Under the pieces are notes generated by a model, which saw nothing but the letters and a program-made list of their open reading frames with translations, was not told the DNA's origin and did no database searches. DNA of 64,000 bases from Chrysomallon squamiferum (taxonomy: Eukaryota; Mollusca; Gastropoda; Neomphalida; Peltospiridae). Location: contig CM022665.1 in assembly GCA_012295275.1 (NCBI GenBank), forward strand, positions 14,014,976 through 14,078,975. Reading direction: 5' to 3'. Made by a program: the position numbers and the translations under genes. Positions 51,301 through 61,053 of this stretch are shown one piece after another (the first letter of the stretch is position 1; every line of letters starts with the position of its first letter).

Positions 51301-54300
51301 TTGAATTAATTAAAGTAAAATTATAATAGCTGAACAAAAATTTGTCTTTATAGTTGGATCAAAATAAAACATTTGCTTCAAAAATCTGCTTAGATGCTTC
51401 CAACAAAATCCTGAAAAAAAAGGTACTTATACCATGTAAAATCTTATTTTATTTAAAAAATTCAATGGTCCACAAATCTCATAATCCTTCCCCTCCCATA
51501 ATTTCATTATAAATACTGTAGTAGATGTCAGCAGGTCATGAAATTATAAAACGCAATACATTTTTGTTTTTAGGCATTATTTAGACTAAAATTTAATAAT
51601 TATTTACCCAAAAAATAATTATTAGAAATATTTTATTAGCTTGAGATTTCTTGTTTTTTCTGTATGTAAGTATGGCATGTATTTTGTGCACTTAGCTTGA
51701 ACTCCTTTCAATTAAAAAATATATACCACACTAACATACAAAAATTAATTTACAAACATGCACATAAACTGAAGGCAGCTTAAAACTGTACTTCATAATA
51801 AGATACAATCAAATCAAGTCAATTTTATGAGCGATCTTACTTGTTGATTTGATTGTAATTCTGTAAAGGGGGAAACAGAGAAAAGAAATGTTGGGATATG
51901 ACTGACTGTGTTATGCTTGTTTAGTTCAATCAGATCAGATCAAATTAAAACTTGTTTTAAATAATCATCTTATAAGAATTTCATACATGAAATGGGGGGG
52001 ACAAATTTTTTCTAATGCAAAACGCTCAAATATATAGCACTGCCATTAGAAAAAGCAAATCAGCCATGCACAGTGAGCTTAAATCAAATATCCTTTTCTT
52101 CATAGATATAAATATATTTTTATATTTTAGATACGAGATGGTCTTAATGCCATACCAACAACAAACCGTGAAAAAAGAGACTGTCTAAAAATCCTCAGTC
52201 CCCAGCAACTTCATCAGCTTGTCATTGGTAATATTCTAAATACTGAAATTATTATAAAGATAAAAAATAATAATTATTATGTATATTTATTATATAAATA
52301 CAGTCACTTTGTGATTGGTAACATTCTTAACACTAAAATTATTATAAATATTAAAAATAATAATTATTATTATTATTAATATTCTAAAAAGTGAAGGACT
52401 GACTTTAAAATTGGCATCAATTTTGAATTGGACTTTGTATCAAATTATAAAATTGATTATTTTATAACTTATGACAACAAAGGCTTGATAACTGTTTTAT
52501 TTCTTTTGTAGGACCACCAGTTATTGATTTTGGTAAAGTCTGTTTGAAATCCACAAATCAGAAAAATCTCAATATTGTCAACAACCTCAGTCAGTACATA
52601 CATGTAGTTGCAGAGGTAAATTCTAAAGCTTTGTGTTTGTATTTCTGTGTGTTCCTGCATGTGTCTATATTTACAGGTTTCTTTGTATGCATGCAAGTAT
52701 GTATTATATATGTTAGTTATGTTTCGATTTTATTTTAGATTGATTCTCGTGAACTAAGACAAAGCAGTCCATTGTCTCAAGTTGTTCCTCCAAAGTCAAA
52801 AGCTACAATCCCCATCCTCTTTGAGTCCAACACAAAAGGAAAGTTTCAGAGGTAAATATCTACACTCCATAACTATGTTAGAAAATAAAAATAAATCACT
52901 TTAAACGGTAATGGTAAAAAGTACTATGACATGTAAAAACATCATCAGGTAAACATTTTACAGTATCAGACTGGGTTTATTATTTGATAAAACACAGTTT
53001 TTAAAAGTGGTGTGATAAAAACTGGTTTATATGATAATCAAGAAATATTTCATATAAACAGGTCAGTTATCTACACTGTGAATGGGTTCTACAGACACCA
53101 TGTGACCATTGTGGCAGATGTTGTTCCAATATCTCTTGACCTCTCTACTGAAAATCTTATTCTTCATCCATGCCTTGGAATGCCTGCTGATGCTGGTATG
53201 TAGTTATGACTTACATTGTTAATGTGTGTATGTATACATAGACATACATACATACATACATATATACATACATATATGCATATTATATGCTTTTTTTTTT
53301 TTTTGTATTATTGTATATATCAAGGGATGTATTTCTGCTGTATAGAATTGGTGATTCTTGTTACTTGTTAATATTTGTGGGTTTTGTTTTTTTATAAAAC
53401 TTAAAAATAAAAAAATAAAAATCATGGATAGGTTTTGGTAAAATAGTAAAATTATTTGTATATATTAATGATCATTATCTTCAGATAATTATTGCTTACT
53501 GTCAACATGACAAGTATTATTAGCATTATAATCATTATTATTCACATTATATTTATCATTATCACATTATTTTATTTGTTTATTTATTTACTTTGTTTAC
53601 TAGGTTTTCGTGGAGTTGTCACTCTGTACAATCGCATGAACTACCAGGCAGAATTTACTTGGTCTCCAAACATTGAGGAGAAAGGGACAGCATTCTCCAT
53701 ACGACCAGCTACAGGTAATTTAAATACTGTTTAATTTTATATCTTCTATTAAATTTAAATAGATATTAAGTTTAGGTATAAAATGGTGGTATTTGTAATA
53801 ACTGTAGGTAGAGTACTAGATTCTGATACCAAGGATTTTAGTACAGTTGTTCTCACTTGTTTGTATTAATATTAACAGTTGGTTGCTATGAATAATATTA
53901 TGTAGACTGATTCTTATGTTTGAGAGAGGAAACTATTTTTAGCTGGTATGTAGATACTTTTATATGTATCTGCCCATAGACAAAAAAGGAAAATATAACC
54001 TGTTGTGAATCAGATGTGAGGAATTTGCATTATTCAATTTTCTATTTTCACCTTCACCTACTTTCATTATTATAACAATTAGGTACATATATTTATTAAT
54101 AACTATCAAAATACATTTGTTAATGAGAAAATTATTTCAATACATTTATTAAGCAATAAATATTATAAAAAGATGTTTTATCTTCTAGGTGTGGTGAATC
54201 CTTTCACAGATTTGGACTGTGAAGTTGTTTGGCATCCCTCATACATGGCTCCAGAAGATGGCTCATTTACTCTGATATGTCATGGAGGAAACACACTGCA

Positions 54301-55729
54301 GTTTCACTGTAAAGCAGTGGTATGTTACTCTTGAGTAAATCTATTGGTATCACAGTAACCAGATATAATTTCTGTTTTTTTTTTTTTTTTTTCATTTTTT
54401 ATAGTGATCACTTCCAGGATAATTTTCGTACCATCTGCAAACATAATAAAGCTGACTTCTTATTATAAAAATGCTAAATGTGTCAGTGTTTTTAAATTTT
54501 AATTTTTTTCACAAATAAACTTAGATGATAATGTTATTGTGTTTGCAGCTTGGACCAACAAGTGTGCAGTTTGTGGAGAGAAGAATTAGTTTTGGGACTG
54601 TACCAGTCAACTTGACAACTACAAGGACAGCAATGCTGAACAACACAGGACACAACCATGCTTATTTCCAGGTATTCATCTTTGCAATAGCATAATTGAA
54701 ATTCTGATAATAAATTTTAATGGATACTGTATTCATGTGAAATGACTAGAGTTGATTTTTAATCCATATCACTTTTAACAAAAGCAATAGTCAAATGTAA
54801 TATTATGCATGTTTGGCTACTAACTAATATACTTAGTGTGTGATAGATTAATTAATGGAATGTTAAAGCAGGTGCAGATTTGTTAAAAATAATTATATCA
54901 ATCCCATGACTTCTATGAAAAATAATTCATGAGATTATACCTATTCTAACTCATAATTCTGTGATTTGTTGTTAAGGACCAGGACATAATTAGTATTAAT
55001 TAATACGGAATGTTTGAGAATTTATAACTTCCGTTCATTTATTAAGGCAAAATTCATTGCAAAACATGTACAGAATTAATTTTTAGTACACTTAAAAAAT
55101 CAAAATAAATTTTGTTGGTTTAAATAAATGTATTAATAGTTCTATTGTTGGTTTTATTTGTTATTATTATACTTATATGTAATGTTGTTATTACAGTTGT
55201 GTTGTTTCTTTGCAGGTCTTGGATCCAAATCCATTCCCTGGTTTGACTGTAAGTCCAGTCCATGGCCTGGTCCCAGTTGGAGGTGATGCAGAACTGTACA
55301 TTTCTCTAACTCCAGATGCTGTACTCAAATTTGACACAAACATTCAGGTGGCCATCAAAGGCTCCAGTACAATTGAACTAAGAATGGGAGGCACTGTGGA
55401 ACCTCCATGTGTTGAGATTGATATAGTGAGGGATTATTTTACTTCGGTGGTGTTTTTGTTTTTGTAATATAACAGCATCAGGTTTTATCTCTTTATTTTT
55501 CACTTTCTGTATCTTCTGTTATTCATCATAAAATGGTGTTTACATTTAAAAAGTTGTCTGCATATGAAATGATATCTAACACAAATCTAATTTTATGTGA
55601 TAAAGTAATTGTATTTGTTACTATTTCAGCCTTCCTTCAACCTGGGTGGTGTGTACTGTGGTTCTGGATCAACCATACCTTTTCAACTCATTAACAAGGT
55701 AAATAATACCAAAACTCTGTTTCTCTTTT

Positions 55730-55777
<48 letters not shown>

Positions 55778-56377
55778 GTACTTAAATTTACTCATTATAG
55801 TTTAATAAAAAGGGATGTAGTTTAGCATAAAAACTCTTCTTTGAGAAGTGATGAATTGCAAGTCCTGTAAGTACATGCACTGATGTTTTCCTATTCCTGA
55901 CAGAGCTCTATGAAATTTGTGTGAAAGAGTGTCCTATGTTCCTTCCCCATTCCTTTCTCATACTGAGTGAATGTGTAATATTTTAAACATTTTCTATTAC
56001 TGTTTTACAAGTGTGTTTCTTTCTTTCTTTCTTTCTTTGACAGACTGGTACAAAAGCCAAAGTTGAATTTGATCTGGTTCGATACAAAGATTTCACACTG
56101 GCCTTTCCAGGTTTCCAAAACAATGGTTTGTGTTAATACTTTTTATTTTCATTAATCCATTCAGATTCTACAGAGTATTTGCAATGTCAGTGAATTATTG
56201 TATTTTCAAATTCTTTTAAGATAAATAACTACTTAAAATAATAAAAAGCAACATGCATTAGCCATTTGTTCAGTATGAATTTCTTAAATTTTTGCCATAA
56301 TTTACAAAGACATTTGCCTAGTACAGAAAATTCTAGTTAAATCCTCTGTTAATTTTAATTTTAATTTTAATTTTAAT

Positions 56378-56412
<35 letters not shown>

Positions 56413-59400
56413 TTTTAAATAAAAATTATAATTTCAATCTAGTGTATAGAGAGTTGTACCTCTTTACAGTGTGTTACAAATTCAGTTACCCCAGGACATT
56501 TTTTTCTTTTCAAAACTATTTATCATCTTTTTATTTTTTCAGATGACTTTGGCTATCAAATGCTGAACCCAGGGATGTACTCAGTAACTTTAGCACCTAA
56601 AGAGGTTGCACAAGGGGAGCTAACCTTTATGCCCACAGAGGTTTGTTTTGAAATAAAATTATGTCATATTCTACACTGTAATAAACTGTCAGTTTACATG
56701 AGTTACTAAGATGATTTTCTTTAATTTATTTATAATTTTATTTATTTATTTATTTGTTTATTTATTATCGTCATCATCATTATTATTATTAATATAAATG
56801 AGTGTTTTAATAACTAAATAGCAAAGCAATTGGATGTTATACCAAAACACAAGAGATTAAATGTTTGTTACTTGTTTATAACACATAATTGCATAAAATA
56901 CTTTATTTCAGGGTAATGCAAAAATAAAAGGAAAAAAGGTACAAACAGATGTATTTTAAAAAAAGAAATAGCTCCTAATTATTTTTTACAACCTATTAAA
57001 TTATTTATTTTTCTAGAATGAAAAGTTTGCTTTTTTTCCTGAAACATTTCAATTTGCCTAGCTCCTAATGTTTTCAATTTTATATATTAGAATAATATTT
57101 TTAGACTTAGTCTATTTCTAGATCTACAAATTTTACTTGTATTTTTATAGTCATGGACAAGATAATTTAGTGGTATGTGCACAAAAATTATTTTGCAATT
57201 TATGTTTCTAAATATTCTTTTTACGGTCACAACTTTTTATATTATAATAATTGTAATTTTTGGTAAATTAATTTTTTTTTTTTCTATTAACAAATTATGT
57301 TAATTTTAAAAAATCACATTTGTACTTATTAAGTTTCTTTGTCATAGAAAAATGTCATTTTGCTGAACATATTCAATAACTGTTTTCACTTAAGTATTTC
57401 TTTCTCTCATTTATTTATTTATTTATTATTATTATTATAGTTGTTGTTGTTGTTTTATATTTTTTATGTTTTATATATGTGTTTTTTTGGGGGGGGTTAA
57501 CTGAAAGAAATGAGTAACTTTTTTAATATGTATCATAAAATATACTCCAGTAAAAAGCAAGTTCTGTTTCCATCACTGACAAAAAGAATTTTACATGACA
57601 AGTTATCCATTTACTTTTACATTTATACGTGAACATACATACATAGTGAAAATGTGTTTGAAATAAGTTAAGGGTTTCTCTGTAAAACAAGCTGTATGTA
57701 TCCTATAAAATATTAATATTTGTTTCTTGTTTATAGAACCACAGACTAACCAGCTACCTAGAAAGCTTACAAAATTTTTAGATTTTTCTTTTCTTTTACA
57801 TTTATTCAGCTTATTGTTTCATTCAATTTTAATTTTTAAATGTCCTTCCCTTTTTTTTTCTTTCTTTTTTTTTTTTTTTTTAAATACTTGTAAATTATTA
57901 ACATTTAATTAGCAAAATGTAAAAATACTTGCATTTATTATTCATCTAACAAGAAAAAGAAATATTTTTAAAATTTAGCATACACTATATTTTCTAACAA
58001 AATTTAGCATACACTATATTTTCTAACAAAATTTTTATTATCTTAGTTATTATTATTATTTTTATTTATCTGTTTGTTTATTTTTTATGACCAAAAAAAA
58101 TGTAAGCACAAAACCCCACCAAAATGACAAATGAAACAATTTTCCAGATAATTAATGGGACTGAATATCATAAACTTCAATTTAGAAGAAAATGAAAAAG
58201 CAAATTTGATGTAGATTATTATATTTTTAAAAGTATTTTAGCAACTATTATTAACACTAAAAAAAGAAATATTTAAATTACTATAAATAAATATTAAAAA
58301 TATAACTAAATTTTATACAAATTATTGTATTTCTGAATTATTATAATATTTCATTATTTATGATCACTTAATTTCATTTTTCATTTTTCTTTTAATTACT
58401 GTTAATGTGGAATTGTTAATATTTGTTATAAACAAAAAGAAGATTAAAAATGTATTAAATATGATTATCAGTAGTTACTTAAGTTTTTCTTTCAATAATA
58501 ATTTAAATATATTTACAGTGATTTTTATCATTTTCAAATCTCTGAAATGAAATAAATGATTGAAAATGCATTGTTATATGTTGCAGTTGTTAACTTTCAA
58601 CAATATAATTTGTTTTAATTTGCATTTAATTATATAAGAACATACATACGTCTTTTGTGTGGGCATTTGCATTAAGATTAATCCAGTTCTTAACATATTA
58701 TTACAGAAATGTTCTGTTTTAATGATTAGTTTGACAGAAATTAATATTTAGCTAAACTGTTTTAGGTGGCTGCCTATGACTTCATCATGCCTGTCATCAT
58801 TAACCACATTGGAGCTCCCTCACCTGCTCCAACTCCATTTCCACCTACCCCAGCTCCGTCACAGAAGAACAGCCTACAGCATATCATCAACCCAAGACCA
58901 CAGCCTGTCACCGTGGCAACACCTAGGAAACATGTCATTGCCACAGCCCTGAGACAGCCACTTCAGATGTCAACCAATCGTATTGAGTTTTCACTCCCCA
59001 CTGGTTACAATAAAGTGGTTCAAGACACTGGTGTTGGTCAAGCAAAAGTGAGTGGTCACTGTAGTTTTTGATATATTAACAAATTTATTGTAACAAAAAA
59101 AAAAATATCAAAGATCAGAACATTTTATATCACTGAGTAGTTGGTATGTAATGGAGAGAGATTTATAACTTTTAATTCTTCACAAATGTGTTTTTGTTAG
59201 TTTATAATTTTTTTTTTTTTTTTTTTTTACATTTTTTAAATTCATTTATTTGTTTGCCAGTCAGTTGCTGTAAATTTTGAAATATATTTGTTTCCTTTTT
59301 GTTTAGATATTTAAAATGTATATATTTTTTTATTATCTAGCCCATCGTCCTGGTAAATAACAGTACAAAGAGTTTAATCTGGGGATTTGACCTGTCAAGA

Positions 59401-60997
59401 CCATCACGAGCTCTCGATGAAGGAATTATCAAGTTTATCCATCCTTCTGGTGTTCCATTCACACCACATTCAGACTGTCACTCCAAGGGCATTGAAGGAC
59501 AGCTGGACCCTGGTCAGACTCAAGAAATATCAGTGGTGTTTTCTCCAAGTGAGTGACACTGTTATTTAATGTTACTAATTTAGCTGAAGGGTTTTCAGAA
59601 TATTAATGTTATTTATTTTTATTTAATCAGCCTTGAATATCTGCTGTTGTTAGTGATGAGTCACAATGATGTTGATTATTTGACTGATTGTTGTGATTAT
59701 ATTTATTTGATCAGATCAGCCTTGAAAATCTGTTATAAGTTGTGATAAATTAGGATCATGATGATAATGATTATATGTATTTTACCAGATCAGCCTGGCA
59801 AAGTGGAGTGTTTGATACCAATTGTGATAAATGATGAGTGGGAAAAACCCTATCAGTTTCTACAAGTGTTTGCTGAACTGAATGCACCAAAAATGTGGTT
59901 TGTGCCTCCTGCCATAGGACTTACTCCTTCCCCCCTGAAAACGGAAGTGTCGTGTGAATTCAGCATTCTGTTTTCACATTACAGAGAGTAAGTCTTGTTT
60001 TGTCGATAATATTATTTTTAATTTAATTTTTAACAATTATTTTAAATAAATGATTAACTATATTACTGTCTCTTTATAAAATCTATGTATTTTCTTGCAG
60101 GACTCTTTTATTTAATGTATGCCAAATCAAATAATCATAATGTTTTAGTGCTTGCTTATTTAAAAAATGTTTTAAATACATGGTCATGTTCATATATATG
60201 TTTGAGTCTAAGTTTTTATCTTGTTTATTTGTTTGCTGTTGTTTTTTGTTTTGTTTTCTACTAATTTCAAAAAAGAAAGCAAAAATAAAATCCTTATTAT
60301 TTTTTTTTATTAAATTTATCAAATACATTAAAAACAACAACAACAATGTTGTATGAATTTTTATAACTAGTTAATTTTTATTTTTGTAATTGAATTAACA
60401 TCTATTTTCTTCTTCATCTTTTTGTTGTTGTTGTTATAGTTGTTCTTTATTATTAGACAAAGTACAGTGAGCTATGAGTTACCAGAAATTGAATGTGATG
60501 ATGGCAGTAAGATTACTCCCCTTAGACTTGTGTTTCCTACTGGACAAGGTTAGTATTAAATATTTCAGTATGTTAAAAAAATGTTGTGTTTTTCCTTTCT
60601 AACTTTGTAGCTTCATTTATTTATTTATTTTATTTTATTTTATTTTATTTTATTTTATTTTATTTTTGTTTTTATTTTTATTTTTATTATTTTATTTTAT
60701 TTTATTTTATTTATTTATGTTGTTTTTTTTTGTTTGTTTTTTGAGGATTTTATTATTGTTTTGGTTATTATTATTAACATCATTATTACTATTATTAATC
60801 TTTATAATGATAGTTTAGACTGTAGACATTATTTCACAATCACAATTATTATTCTTATTATCAAAATCATTATTATTAATTGATTTATTTAAAGAATATG
60901 GAAGAAATGTTATTATGTAATAATTCCAAATCATTTTAATAAAAAATTACCCTTGAATTATTAATTTCATTAGATGATATCTAGTGTATGGTAAATG

Positions 60998-61053
<56 letters not shown>

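Larger units (their letters stand above)
52131..56640 (+). other. CFAP47: CFAP47 exons 14-24 (residues about 690-1113)
   Basis: Exons: 52131-52227, 52512-52615, 52739-52851, 53062-53195, 53604-53714, 54189-54319, 54549-54671, 55216-55425, 55630-55698, 56044-56125 and 56543-56640. Further ASH-like domains begin at VIDFGKVCLKSTNQKN, GFRGVVTLYNRMNYQAEFTW, ISFGTVPVNLTTTRTA and SFNLGGVYCGSGSTIPFQLI. Each has the alternating beta-strand pattern and an NxT or NxG turn. Exon 14 has a duplicated donor, described separately. Confidence 0.88.
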
